Shown: piece by piece, positions 16,486-25,727 of the stretch
Position numbering within the stretch: position 1 is the stretch's first letter
Layout: each line of letters begins with the position of its first letter
Assembly: GCF_014636635.1 (NCBI RefSeq)
Contig: NZ_BMEO01000002.1
Span: 62,001-126,000, forward strand
Length of the DNA: 64,000 bases
DNA from: Marinicella pacifica
GTDB lineage: Bacteria > Pseudomonadota > Gammaproteobacteria > Xanthomonadales > Marinicellaceae
Direction: 5' to 3'
Made by a program: the position numbers and the translations under genes
The notes under the pieces: model-generated
Seen by the model: only the letters and a program-made list of their open reading frames with translations
What the model was told of the DNA's origin: nothing
Databases searched by the model: none

Positions 16486-18346
16486 GTTTTTTCAATATTA
16501 TTATGTCAAGCGCTGCCGGATCATTACTCTGGAGGGTGAAGTCCCAGGTCACCGCACCGGGTTCACACGCTGCGCAATAATACAGGCTGTTACCAATATT
16601 CGCCATAAGCTTTTTGACTTTATGGCCATTAGCGGTCACTGCTTTGATGTTATTGGCCGTATAAAAAGGCAGCAAATGACTGACCACCACCAGAGAATCA
16701 TGATTGCTTTGAAAGCTTTTGTGAACTGTCTGCATGGGCTGTTTTTGACGCAAACTTCTGGGCGGGTGCACATAATCATCAAATTCAGCCGCCTGCAAAG
16801 CCGCATGGCTATTGATCAACTCAATATTCTCAGACACCCCCCAGGCCGGTGTAATCCACTGATTTGGATGCCTGTCTGATTGTGCCCAAAAGGAACGGTG
16901 CATCAATAAGTACTGATGATAACCGGCTTGTGGTTTTCCTCCCAGCAAAACCGGATTATCAGGACAGACCAATTTAACCGGCAAAGCCGACAGTAAATCC
17001 AGCAGTGCCGCTCCGGGCCCATGAACTTGACTGTTTTGTCGGCACAAAAACGTTGCCCAGTCATCCACTTGTGAGACCGTTAACGCATCAAGGGTGTTGT
17101 TGTCCGTTTGCCAATCGGTGTTCACCGCTTGCCGCACATTCCCAAGCGGACCCAGATGCACTTGACCGTCATACACCGCTTTTTGCAAGGCTGCCACTGG
17201 TAACGCGCCTAACACCAAAAGTACACTCACTGACAATACCGTCAGTGTATGAGGCAGTTGACCGCCCAATGACAAGCACCAGGCCCAGATAAAAGTCAAT
17301 AAGGGGGTTAACACAAACAACATATAAAAAGGGGTAAAGCTGCGCAGCACCGTTATCATCGCCAATCCGATTAACAAGAGTGCACCGGCCGTGATGAAAA
17401 CTTTGGTTTGCAGGGGCCTGAAGCCTTTTTTGGTCAATAAGCTGTATCCCCAATAACCCACGGCTAATGCCACTAAACTGCTCAGCAGTACCCAAAAAAC
17501 AATTCCCGCAGTCGGCCATACAGAAGCCACAAAACCCTGCATGCGTTGTAAACCACCCACCATCAAAGCCTGCAGGTTACCGCTAAAAGCGGACAAAAAA
17601 GATGCATCAACACCGCTTAAACCGCGTCTGGCCTGATCCACCTCCCGGCTCAGCGCTTGCCAGCGGATCCAGTCACCCATGCCATCGAGCCACTGGCTCA
17701 CCATATAGGGCACAAAAGGCACTAAAAACAGCAAACCGGCCACGAATACATGCCAAAACCGCAGATGGTGACGCATGTGCCAAAGAATCGGCAGGTAGAA
17801 AACCCCGGCTATCAATGCCGTCATATGCGCATGCATGGCCAGCGCCAACAGTAGCCCGGATAAATAAAACCAGCCGATATGTTTACTTTGGTTGAATTGC
17901 CAAAGTGATGCCACGAAGGCCAACACCAAAGTGTCAATGACATTGATATGACCTGGAATAAATGTGTTTATGCTGTGCCAACCCGGCAGTAAAAAGCAGG
18001 CTGACCACAGGACAGCAAACCGGCGGTTAAACCACGCTTTGCCCAGATAAAACGCCAACAAAAATTTTAATCCGGCCAATAAGCCGATCATAAAAGCGCT
18101 CAGCCACAAGGAACCGCTTAATAACGGCACAGCCAACAAATAAAACCAGATGGGACCGGAATGAATAAAGCCACCAAACTCAGGCCCCATCAAAGGCCAG
18201 TGTTGTCCCTGGGCTATCGACAAAGCCGCACTAAAATCCCGTGCAGAATCCATTAACAAAACTGAATTTGTCATGACCCAGGCATTCAGCATAACAAGAG
18301 CGGCAAGCCACAGCGCTGTCAGTGTTTTGGAAGATGGATGATTCAT
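16475..18346 (-). CDS. Membrane glycosyltransferase, GT39/ArnT-like
   Basis: 623 residues: roughly eleven membrane segments in the first 400, then a soluble periplasmic-type domain. The first loop has MDSARDFSAALSIAQGQHWP, whose acidic-Arg pattern matches the catalytic loop of GT-C enzymes that use polyprenyl-phosphate sugars. It is the first gene of a minus-strand operon with YfhO-like and GT2 genes (overlaps of 11 and 28 bases). A plausible scheme is that GT2 makes a lipid-phosphate sugar which this protein and the YfhO-like protein transfer onto an envelope glycan or protein outside the cytoplasm. Confidence 0.75.
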   Translation of the reverse strand: MNHPSSKTLTALWLAALVMLNAWVMTNSVLLMDSARDFSAALSIAQGQHWPLMGPEFGGFIHSGPIWFYLLAVPLLSGSLWLSAFMIGLLAGLKFLLAFYLGKAWFNRRFAVLWSACFLLPGWHSINTFIPGHINVIDTLVLAFVASLWQFNQSKHIGWFYLSGLLLALAMHAHMTALIAGVFYLPILWHMRHHLRFWHVFVAGLLFLVPFVPYMVSQWLDGMGDWIRWQALSREVDQARRGLSGVDASFLSAFSGNLQALMVGGLQRMQGFVASVWPTAGIVFWVLLSSLVALAVGYWGYSLLTKKGFRPLQTKVFITAGALLLIGLAMITVLRSFTPFYMLFVLTPLLTFIWAWCLSLGGQLPHTLTVLSVSVLLVLGALPVAALQKAVYDGQVHLGPLGNVRQAVNTDWQTDNNTLDALTVSQVDDWATFLCRQNSQVHGPGAALLDLLSALPVKLVCPDNPVLLGGKPQAGYHQYLLMHRSFWAQSDRHPNQWITPAWGVSENIELINSHAALQAAEFDDYVHPPRSLRQKQPMQTVHKSFQSNHDSLVVVSHLLPFYTANNIKAVTANGHKVKKLMANIGNSLYYCAACEPGAVTWDFTLQSNDPAALDIIILKKHDP

Positions 18347-18522
18347 GAAAGCAGATTAGTTATTGGTGTTAATTTTGTCAAGCATCCGGATAGGGTCTGC
18401 CCTTTGATTTTCGCGACCTGAGGTCTCGAATACCCGGCCTTTTGACTGAAATAAACACCATTGGGGTTACAGCTGTTCAATGCGAACCCTGTGCGGGAGT
18501 GTAAATTTGGGACACATTCCAC

Positions 18523-18528
18523 TATAAT
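18523..18528 (+). promoter_or_regulatory. Predicted -10 element before plsC
   Basis: A perfect TATAAT lies at 18523-18528, 28 bases before the first possible start of the acyltransferase gene. The -35 region 17 bases upstream (TGTAAA, 18500-18505) is weak. The rest of the 18347-18555 gap shows nothing else convincing. Confidence 0.45.
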
Positions 18529-18555
18529 ATCGGCTGTTTTTCACACCACGAAACC

Positions 18556-19335
18556 TTGAGTCACATCATTCATTATTCACGGCTGTCTGTGCGCCTGTTG
18601 TTTTTTTTATTTGCATTGCTGGGTGTTTTGCCGTTTGTGATATTGATTATAGTCTGTTCCAAATTATTGCGACTCAGGAAACTCAATCAGTGGGCAGTGT
18701 CTTTCTGGTCACGCTTATTGTGCCACATAATGGGTTTAAAAATTAAAATCTACGGCACCCGTCCCACATCACCGGTTATGTTGGTGGCCAACCATGTGTC
18801 ATGGCTGGATATTCCGATTATTCACGCCTTTATCCTGGCCGGTTTTGTGGCCAAAAAAGAAATCAAATACTGGCCCATCCTGGGCTGGTTGGCGATGGCC
18901 GGTGATACTTTATTTTTGAACCGCGGTGACAGCACCTCGCGAAAAGTGGTGCTCAATCAGCTAAAAAAACGTCTTCTGCAAGACCGTTCCGTGGCTATTT
19001 TCCCGGAAGGTACAGTCACAGATGGCAGCCACCTGCGTATCTTTCACCGACAATTAATTCATGCCGCCGTGGAAACCCAAACGCCCATCGTGCCACTGGC
19101 CATAAAGTTCATTGATGAACATGGGCGGCGAGAAAAACGGGTGGCTTTTATCGAAGACGAACCCTTTTTACACCATGTATTCAGGATGTTAAAACTGCCC
19201 GAAACCACCGTGGAAATTCATTGTGGCCCGGCCCTCAAAGAATACGGAGCCGGTACCCGCACGCTGACAATTTTGGCCCGCAATTACATCGAACAGCAGC
19301 TTTTACAAGATGATTATTTATCGCCCGCGGCTTAA
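18556..19335 (+). CDS. plsC: 1-acyl-sn-glycerol-3-phosphate acyltransferase family (PlsC-like)
   Basis: Transfers an acyl chain to lysophosphatidate or a related lysolipid at the inner membrane. An N-terminal hydrophobic segment (about 10-36) is followed by NHVSWLDIP (the HX4D catalytic motif), then a GDTLFLNRGD region, FPEGT (acyl-acceptor site), and PIVPLAIKF. 259 residues is normal. The longest frame starts with TTG at 18556 without an obvious ribosome binding site, so the exact start is uncertain. First of a five-gene plus-strand cluster with overlapping ends. Confidence 0.88.
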   Translation: MSHIIHYSRLSVRLLFFLFALLGVLPFVILIIVCSKLLRLRKLNQWAVSFWSRLLCHIMGLKIKIYGTRPTSPVMLVANHVSWLDIPIIHAFILAGFVAKKEIKYWPILGWLAMAGDTLFLNRGDSTSRKVVLNQLKKRLLQDRSVAIFPEGTVTDGSHLRIFHRQLIHAAVETQTPIVPLAIKFIDEHGRREKRVAFIEDEPFLHHVFRMLKLPETTVEIHCGPALKEYGAGTRTLTILARNYIEQQLLQDDYLSPAA

Positions 19336-20260
19336 ACCCAAAAACCGTCATCTGCAATCTATTTTAGCCAGTGCCAAATGGCGTCTGTGGCCCTTGCGCC
19401 ATAACAATCCGGTTAAAGAAGTCGGACAAAAAGAACTCATCAAAACGCCGCTGGCCACCTTGCAAGGTTTTTACAGTCCGCAGCCGAAAAATAACAAGCA
19501 AACCGCTATTTTAATTCATGGCTGGGAAGGCAGTGCAATGTCCACTTATCTGCAACGCATGGCGCACCAACTTTATGCTGCCGGCATCGGCGTGTATCGT
19601 TTGAACTTACGCGATCATGGTGACTCACACCATTTAAACGAAGCGCTGTTTCATTCCTGCCGTTTAGATGAAGTGGTGGCGTCCTTAAAGCAGCTTCAAG
19701 CGCGCTTTGTGGGACAAGACCTTTATCTGATTGGGTTTTCGCTGGGTGGTAACTTTGCGGTGCGCGCGGCTGCAGACCGTGATTTAAGTTTCACAGGCGT
19801 GTATGCGGTTTCACCACCTGTTAATCCCGAAAACAGCATGCAAGCCATTGAAGCTTCAAAACTTTACGGCCCTTATTTTTTGCGCAAGTGGAAACGATCC
19901 CTGGCCATAAAACAAAACCACTTCCCGCATTTATTCGAAGGCCATCCGTGGCAACAGCTCAATTCTCTCAAAGAATTAACCGAAACGTTGGTGCTCAAAC
20001 ACACTGAATATAAAACCATCGAGGCCTATTTTTATGGTTACAGCCTGACCCCTGAAGTGATTAAAAACATCAACAGCCCAACGCAAATCATCACCGCCTG
20101 GGATGATCCGGTGATTCCTTTTGCGGATTTTAGTACAATTGACCGATTATCCAACATCAAACTGGTGACCACACCCACAGGTGGTCACTGCGGATTTATC
20201 AAAAACTGGCGCCTGCACAGCTGGGTGGAAGATTACATTATCAATGAGATACAATCATGA
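19310..20260 (+). CDS. Alpha/beta hydrolase, YheT family
   Basis: 316 residues. The N-terminus RPRLKPKNRHLQSILAS and ILIHGWEGSAMSTYLQ are typical of the YheT/EMB8 group. The nucleophile elbow is GFSLGGN near residue 143; the acid lies in AWDDPVIP and the His in GGHCGFI. Substrates of this group are not well defined (esters or lipids). It overlaps plsC by 26 bases and the TPR gene by four, so a link to lipid metabolism is plausible but unproven. Confidence 0.87.
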   Translation: MIIYRPRLKPKNRHLQSILASAKWRLWPLRHNNPVKEVGQKELIKTPLATLQGFYSPQPKNNKQTAILIHGWEGSAMSTYLQRMAHQLYAAGIGVYRLNLRDHGDSHHLNEALFHSCRLDEVVASLKQLQARFVGQDLYLIGFSLGGNFAVRAAADRDLSFTGVYAVSPPVNPENSMQAIEASKLYGPYFLRKWKRSLAIKQNHFPHLFEGHPWQQLNSLKELTETLVLKHTEYKTIEAYFYGYSLTPEVIKNINSPTQIITAWDDPVIPFADFSTIDRLSNIKLVTTPTGGHCGFIKNWRLHSWVEDYIINEIQS

Positions 20261-22257
20261 GCCAATTAGAACAGATTAAGAAGCAACACCAAAAAGGACA
20301 TGTGAAAAAAGCCATTGAAGGCTATCTGGCATACATCAGCAAAAAACCCAACGATGATGATGCCCACTTTGCCCTGGCGCTGGCCTACAAAGACATCAAA
20401 AACTTTGAGCAGGCCCTCAAGGCCGCCGACGAAGCTGTGAAACTGGCGCCGTCAGCGGAACGCTATCACCAATTCAAAGGCCAGATGCACATGGCATTGG
20501 GACAAAGCGATGCGGCTTTAAAAGCCTTTCGGACCTCTTTAAAGCACAATCCGAATTTGTATTTTTCGTATCTGGCGCTGGGTGATATTTACCTTCATCG
20601 CGAACAATTTCAGCAAGCCGAAGAACAATACCGTCTGGCGCAACGGGTTCACCAGGAAGCCCCGCCGGCGGCGGTAAAACTGGCCAGACTGATGTTGTTA
20701 ACCAGTCGCAGCGAAGAAGCCGGCAGTGTTTTGCAAGCGGCGGCTTTGCACCACCCCGATGACCCTGAAATTAAACTCTATCAGGGTGTGGTGTCTTTAG
20801 AAAACGGCGAACTGGCTTTTGCCGAAATGCACTTTAAAAAATTACTCGAAGACCATCCCAACTTCTCCCTGGCCAAGGCTTTTCTCGCCATCAGCCTCAT
20901 CAACCACGACCAAAAACAGGCCGCCAAGATGCTCAATGAATTGATTGAATCCAAGCACCAATCACCCGAACTTATGGCAGCCACGGCAATGCTGTCTTTT
21001 AAACAAAAACACTTCCAGGAAGCGGCCGATTATTTAATCCATGTTTGCCGTTCATCTCTGGCTTACCCCGGCTGGTTTATCACCCTGTGCCAGACCCTGG
21101 TGGCTTTAAACCGGCTTAAAGAAGCCCAGCAGGTTTTAGAGCGCTTGCTGCAAAGGGGCAATAATGACCGGGCCCATGTGATGATGGCCATGATTGATGT
21201 CAGACAAGACAATCTGGATCAGGCCATCGACCGTTTACAGGCCATCGACACCGACAGTCCCCATTATATGGCGGCATTAAAACAAAAAATGCAGGCCCAC
21301 CACCAGGCACAACAATGGTCGCAGGCACTGGCAGTGGCGGATGAAATCCTCCAAGATCGTGCCGATAATCACGAAGCAGCGGTGGTCAAAGCCTACGCCC
21401 TCATGCATCTGGATAAAAAGCAACAAGCACTGACTGTACTTGAAACGGCACTGTCGAATGACTATCCGGAAAATATGACCAATGATTTACACCTGTATGC
21501 CGGTTTATTGTGTGATGACATGAGTGATTATGACACCGCCTGGATACATTTTTCGGCACAACAACAAACTCAGCCGCAATCGGTTTCCCTGTTAGATCAA
21601 AAAGACGAAAAAACCGTACAAAAATGGCCTTCCGCAGAAACCAACGAACAACCGGTGTTTGTGATGAGTGACACCGTCAGCGGCCATGAAGCTTTCATCC
21701 GGCGTTTACGTCATCACGGTATCGCCACCTTGACCGATCGTTATCAGCGCAACACCCGTCAGGATCTGTTTTTTCAGCATTGGCGTTTTGAAGACATCGC
21801 TGCCCTGGATGAATCCCGCTGTCATTTGTTACGCAAAAAATACCAACAACACCTCAAAAGACGTCATCAAACCGGTACTTTTGCCGATTTTATCCCCATG
21901 ACAGCGCTCAATATGGTCTTGATTAAAAAAGTCTTTCCGGCAGCAGCCGTGATTGTCTTAGACCGCAACATGCCCGATCGTCACCTGCATCAGGCAGTGT
22001 TTGGCAACGGCCGTTATTCAACCACTGATTTCGGTCGCCTTAAAAACCAACTGATTGCCATGAACCCAAATATTGCCCTGCTGGATATTGACGCTTTGCT
22101 GACCAATGATGCCACCGTTCTTGACACCCTTGGCCGATTGTTTAATACCGATTTCATTCCCTGGCAAGCACCGCAAAGGGCGCCCATGGAACGCCTGATG
22201 CTGCCCAAAAACCATTGGAAGGCTTACCGACAATTCCTGCAGCCGGCCACTTCGTGA
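20257..22257 (+). CDS. TPR-repeat protein with a degenerate sulfotransferase-like C-terminal domain
   Basis: 666 residues. About 1-430 is a row of tetratricopeptide repeats (for example DDAHFALALAYKDIKNFEQALKAADEAV and FSYLALGDIYLHREQFQQAEEQY). The last 215 residues follow the layout of the sulfotransferase domain often found after bacterial TPRs: it begins PVFVMSDTVSGHEAFIRRL where active members have PVFVVGLPRSGTT, and ends NHWKAYRQFLQP, like the family's closing motif. The PAPS-binding P-loop is lost, so sulfotransfer is unlikely; a protein-binding or assembly role is more likely. Overlaps the hydrolase before it by four bases and uppP after it by four. Confidence 0.75.
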   Translation: MSQLEQIKKQHQKGHVKKAIEGYLAYISKKPNDDDAHFALALAYKDIKNFEQALKAADEAVKLAPSAERYHQFKGQMHMALGQSDAALKAFRTSLKHNPNLYFSYLALGDIYLHREQFQQAEEQYRLAQRVHQEAPPAAVKLARLMLLTSRSEEAGSVLQAAALHHPDDPEIKLYQGVVSLENGELAFAEMHFKKLLEDHPNFSLAKAFLAISLINHDQKQAAKMLNELIESKHQSPELMAATAMLSFKQKHFQEAADYLIHVCRSSLAYPGWFITLCQTLVALNRLKEAQQVLERLLQRGNNDRAHVMMAMIDVRQDNLDQAIDRLQAIDTDSPHYMAALKQKMQAHHQAQQWSQALAVADEILQDRADNHEAAVVKAYALMHLDKKQQALTVLETALSNDYPENMTNDLHLYAGLLCDDMSDYDTAWIHFSAQQQTQPQSVSLLDQKDEKTVQKWPSAETNEQPVFVMSDTVSGHEAFIRRLRHHGIATLTDRYQRNTRQDLFFQHWRFEDIAALDESRCHLLRKKYQQHLKRRHQTGTFADFIPMTALNMVLIKKVFPAAAVIVLDRNMPDRHLHQAVFGNGRYSTTDFGRLKNQLIAMNPNIALLDIDALLTNDATVLDTLGRLFNTDFIPWQAPQRAPMERLMLPKNHWKAYRQFLQPATS

Positions 22258-23009
22258 TCGATTTTTGGCACATTTTAATCCTGTCCCTGATACAGGGACT
22301 CACTGAATTTTTGCCGGTATCATCTTCGGCTCACCTGATTTTGGTGGGTTTGCTCGGCGACTGGCAGGATCAGGGCGTGCTGATGGACATCGCCGCTCAT
22401 ATAGGCTCTTTAATGGCTGTCATGATTTATTTTCGACGGGATATTTTCAGGCTTTTATGCGGAAAGCAGAATCAACTACTGATCCAGCTTATCATCGCCA
22501 CCTTACCGATTGGTGTGGCCGGCTTGTTGTTTGCCGGTGTGGTCAGTGACATGGGCCGCTCAATGGCGGTGATTGCCCTGTCCAGTGCGGTATTTGGTGT
22601 GCTGTTATGGTGGAGCCAGCGCTTGGCAAAACAGGCTGAACTTGACAACAAAACTGCTCTCTTAATTGGTCTGGCCCAATGCCTGGCTCTAATCCCGGGG
22701 GCTTCTCGTTCAGGCGTCACGCTAACCGCCGGCATGGCCCTGGGCCTCAACAAAACCGACGCGGCGCGTTTTAGTTTTTTGCTGGCCATCCCCACTTTGC
22801 TCATGGCGGCGGCTTATGCCGGTTTACAATGGTATCAACAACCGGTCACTGTGGATTACAGTGCCGTGGGGAGTGTGATTGTATTAAGTTTTCTCAGCGC
22901 CTGGCTGGTGATAACCGTGTTGATGAAATTTATTGAGCGCATTGATTTTGTCTGGTTTATGGCTTACCGTTTGTTGTTAGCCTTTTTATTATTACTGGTG
23001 TTGATATGA
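22254..23009 (+). CDS. uppP: Undecaprenyl-diphosphatase
   Basis: Dephosphorylates undecaprenyl pyrophosphate to regenerate the carrier lipid for cell-wall and glycan export. The catalytic motifs are LIQGLTEFLPVSSSAHL (about 9-25) and PGASRSGVTLTAGMALG. About eight membrane segments. GTG at 22254 is chosen as start (MIDFWHILILSLIQ), overlapping the TPR stop by four bases: it gives the usual N-terminus, whereas the upstream ATG at 22215 would add a soluble tail lying inside the TPR gene. Confidence 0.93.
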   Translation: MIDFWHILILSLIQGLTEFLPVSSSAHLILVGLLGDWQDQGVLMDIAAHIGSLMAVMIYFRRDIFRLLCGKQNQLLIQLIIATLPIGVAGLLFAGVVSDMGRSMAVIALSSAVFGVLLWWSQRLAKQAELDNKTALLIGLAQCLALIPGASRSGVTLTAGMALGLNKTDAARFSFLLAIPTLLMAAAYAGLQWYQQPVTVDYSAVGSVIVLSFLSAWLVITVLMKFIERIDFVWFMAYRLLLAFLLLLVLI

Positions 23010-23863
23010 CCCCTTCGGAATTGACTTTTGCCACCCGCTCCGGCGATTTAGCCGCCCTGGAATGGGGGGGCGGCAATAAAAACCTTATCCTGGCACTGCA
23101 TGGCTGGCTGGATAATGCCGCCAGCTTTTCTCAGCTGGCACCGTTATTAGCCAAACAGGATTATCATGTCATTGCCATTGATTTCCCCGGGCATGGCCGC
23201 TCTCACCACCGTGCCGTGGGTCATAACTACGGTTTTATTGATTATTTACTGGACATCCAACCGGTGTTTGATCAATTAACCCAGCCCCTCACTGTGGTGG
23301 CCCATTCAATGGGTGCAGCCATCGTTTCCATGTATGTGGCGGCTTATCCCAAAGCCGTGGATAAACTGGTTTTAATCGAAAATTTAGGCGCCATCCCACC
23401 CTACCAACAAGGTGAGGCCACTGCCAAGTTGCGCACTGCACTCGATGAATGGCGCAATCACAGTCTGGAACATCAGCGCCACTACCCAAGCATTGATCAT
23501 GCCATTAAAGCCCGCCAAAAAGCCACACCGATGCCGGCAGATATTTTACGTCCAATGATCGAACGCGGCCTGGGTAAGACCGTAAACGGTTATCACTGGA
23601 TCACCGATAAACGCTTACGTCTGGGCAGCCTGGTTCGATTGAATGAACAACAAATTCAGGAATTCCTGGCTGATATTCAAGTACCCTCTCAATTGATTCT
23701 GGCCCAACCGCTCAGTTATGCCATGAACTATCCCAGTTTTCAAGATCGCCTGAATGCCTTAAACCCACAGCAGGTTGATAAAATCGAGGGACCCCATCAT
23801 CTGCATATGACCAATGCGAAAACGGTGGCTGATTGTATATTGACGTTCTTGTCCCACACCTAA
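23006..23863 (+). CDS. Alpha/beta hydrolase
   Basis: 285 residues with LALHGWLDNAASF (oxyanion loop), the IDFPGHGRSHH strand, the nucleophile elbow VAHSMGAAI, and a C-terminal HHLHM that may supply the catalytic His. Overall similar to serine-hydrolase-like/MhpC-type proteins. Substrate unknown. It overlaps uppP by four bases and closes the cluster; its stop codon lies inside the strong terminator that follows. Confidence 0.87.
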   Translation: MTPSELTFATRSGDLAALEWGGGNKNLILALHGWLDNAASFSQLAPLLAKQDYHVIAIDFPGHGRSHHRAVGHNYGFIDYLLDIQPVFDQLTQPLTVVAHSMGAAIVSMYVAAYPKAVDKLVLIENLGAIPPYQQGEATAKLRTALDEWRNHSLEHQRHYPSIDHAIKARQKATPMPADILRPMIERGLGKTVNGYHWITDKRLRLGSLVRLNEQQIQEFLADIQVPSQLILAQPLSYAMNYPSFQDRLNALNPQQVDKIEGPHHLHMTNAKTVADCILTFLSHT

Positions 23864-23900
23864 AAAGCCGGACAAATAGTCCGGCTTTTTAGGTGTGGGA
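23852..23900. terminator. Bidirectional terminator, 22-bp perfect inverted repeat
   Basis: Arms 23852-23873 and 23879-23900 are perfectly complementary with a five-base loop. The stem contains AAAAA and TTTTT tracts around a GCCGGAC/GTCCGGC core, so it can end transcription from both sides. It lies between convergent genes, and the hydrolase stop TAA (23861-23863) is inside the left arm. Confidence 0.88.
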
Positions 23901-23926
23901 TTATCCGACTGTTTCAGTTTAAAAAT

Positions 23927-25615
23927 TTACATCACAACCATAGTTGCCAGTACGGCTGCCCCTGCTGATAACACCGCAGAAGCCACCAGCCACCAGGCCG
24001 CAACCGCCGCTAACTTACGGGCATGCTCGGCTTTTATAACGGCTTTGCGTTGTAAATTACGTGCAGTTCGGCGAATCGATTCATCGGCTTTGTGTAATTT
24101 ATCGGCCACCGTTTGCTTGGCGTCTTCAATGGTCTGAACAACCCGATCGATGTGTTCATCATTGATAAAACGGTTATTGGTCACCAGTGCCCGGATGGTG
24201 TCACGGTCAAACTGATCCAATCGCGCTTTTAATACTTCAACACTGTGTCGCGGTTCATCCACCATATCCATTACATCCTGTTTCAGCTCGGCATAAGCCA
24301 GTTCATCGCGACCGGTTCGATCCAAAAAGGCCGCCACTTTGCGTTCCATGCGTTTGGATAGACGATTGACATTGTCTTTGTCAAATTCAGACACAATGCG
24401 CTCAATGCCTGCTTCAATGGAATCGGCATAACCATTGAGCTGATCTTTATCTAAACGGGTGTTGTTATCCAGCGCTTCAATAATACTTTCCCGGTTAACA
24501 CCTTCAAATTTATTGGCGATGATGGTGGTCAGGGTATTGGGGTCATTCAGCACGTCATCCAGATCCTGTTGTAATTGCGCTTTTGAAAAACGCTCCGGTG
24601 TGGCTTCTGATAAACGCTTTTTAAATTCTTCAAGACGTTTATCCACATCGGCTTTTTCCTGATTGGAAAAATTTGCCACCACATATTTTAAGCCCTCGAC
24701 GGCATTGTCGCCTTTGGCATAACTGTCACGCATTTCATCTATCAATTCACGCAACTGTAGCGCTTTTTTCTTGGCTTCGTCTTCAGGTAAATTGTTCTGC
24801 TTGTTGATTGCCTGCGTCAACACTTGCTGAATCACCATCCACATGGCGCTGTTATCACGGTGTCGTGAGGTTTTCACCATGTCATTCAGGTCTGCCCGCA
24901 GTTCGTCATAATCCGGTACTTTGCGGTCCAATTGCGCGGTAAATGCATCGATTTTTTGTGATACCTCATTCCAGTCGAATTGACTGTCCAGTTCATCTTT
25001 AAAGGTTCCGATGCCATGACGAATCATCTGATCCAGCTTTTTTTGTTCAGACGGTTCAAACAAGCCCGCCACCGCTTGAGAACCACTTTTAATACCGGCG
25101 GTCACCGTGGCAATTAAATTGCCCAACACCGTTCCGGCCACTTTGGTTTCTAAGTAAAACAGCAAAATAAAGAACACCGCCCAAATCACCAAGGCCATCA
25201 CAGCCGCGGTCACGGGGGTTTGTATCACACTGAGATTAATTGCCAGCGCTGTACCGACAAATAAGGCAATACAGGTGGTCAATACGCTCCACAGACCAAA
25301 TCCGCTGGTCACTTTCACGCCGAGACTCATTGAATCTCCCGCATCGCTATTGATATCACGGTTTTGTGAATCATCCGGTGAGACATCCAGTTTGGCGTCC
25401 ACATAACGACTGCGCACATCGCCAATGGCTGATATGCCCATGGCCACAGACAAAGCCGTCAGCACAAACTGAATCGCCAGCGCCAGAATTACACCGGTGA
25501 TAATGGCGGTGAAATAATTGGCTGAGAGTAAATTATCCTCAACCACGGTCACCGGTTGTGCCATTAATAAGCCGGCTGGTAATATAATAAGGAGAGACAT
25601 CATTATTCTTTTCAT
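23927..25615 (-). CDS. Large helical membrane protein of unknown function
   Basis: I do not recognise this 562-residue family. The start at 25615 (MKRIMMSLLIILPAGLLMAQP, a signal-like segment) is preferred; the frame extends to a TTG at 25654. Two or three further hydrophobic segments fall within about residues 30-165. A long charged helical region (about 180-520) has recurring units of the form ERFSKAQLQQDLDDVLNDP, DELRADLNDMV and AYAELKQDVMDMV, each followed by a helix ending RxxIxxLV or similar. A hydrophobic span closes the protein (AAWWLVASAVLSAGAAVLATMVVM). This looks like a membrane-anchored repeat of helical hairpins. It stands alone between a terminator and the lipocalin gene. Confidence 0.6.
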   Translation of the reverse strand: MKRIMMSLLIILPAGLLMAQPVTVVEDNLLSANYFTAIITGVILALAIQFVLTALSVAMGISAIGDVRSRYVDAKLDVSPDDSQNRDINSDAGDSMSLGVKVTSGFGLWSVLTTCIALFVGTALAINLSVIQTPVTAAVMALVIWAVFFILLFYLETKVAGTVLGNLIATVTAGIKSGSQAVAGLFEPSEQKKLDQMIRHGIGTFKDELDSQFDWNEVSQKIDAFTAQLDRKVPDYDELRADLNDMVKTSRHRDNSAMWMVIQQVLTQAINKQNNLPEDEAKKKALQLRELIDEMRDSYAKGDNAVEGLKYVVANFSNQEKADVDKRLEEFKKRLSEATPERFSKAQLQQDLDDVLNDPNTLTTIIANKFEGVNRESIIEALDNNTRLDKDQLNGYADSIEAGIERIVSEFDKDNVNRLSKRMERKVAAFLDRTGRDELAYAELKQDVMDMVDEPRHSVEVLKARLDQFDRDTIRALVTNNRFINDEHIDRVVQTIEDAKQTVADKLHKADESIRRTARNLQRKAVIKAEHARKLAAVAAWWLVASAVLSAGAAVLATMVVM

Positions 25616-25727
25616 TTTCGATACTCTTTTTGTGAAGAGTCTAAAGGGTATCAAACGGAGGTTAATAAGATGTAAAACAAATCTTAACAGAATATAAATT
25701 TTTATTTAATATCAAATATATACCTGT

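Noticed and set aside
18412-18428. Palindrome CGCGACCTGAGGTCTCG before plsC
   Set aside because: Imperfect, isolated and without a second copy or clear position relative to a promoter; too little to call an operator.
20257-22257. Active TPR-sulfotransferase
   Set aside because: The PAPS-binding P-loop is not present, so only a degenerate domain is claimed.
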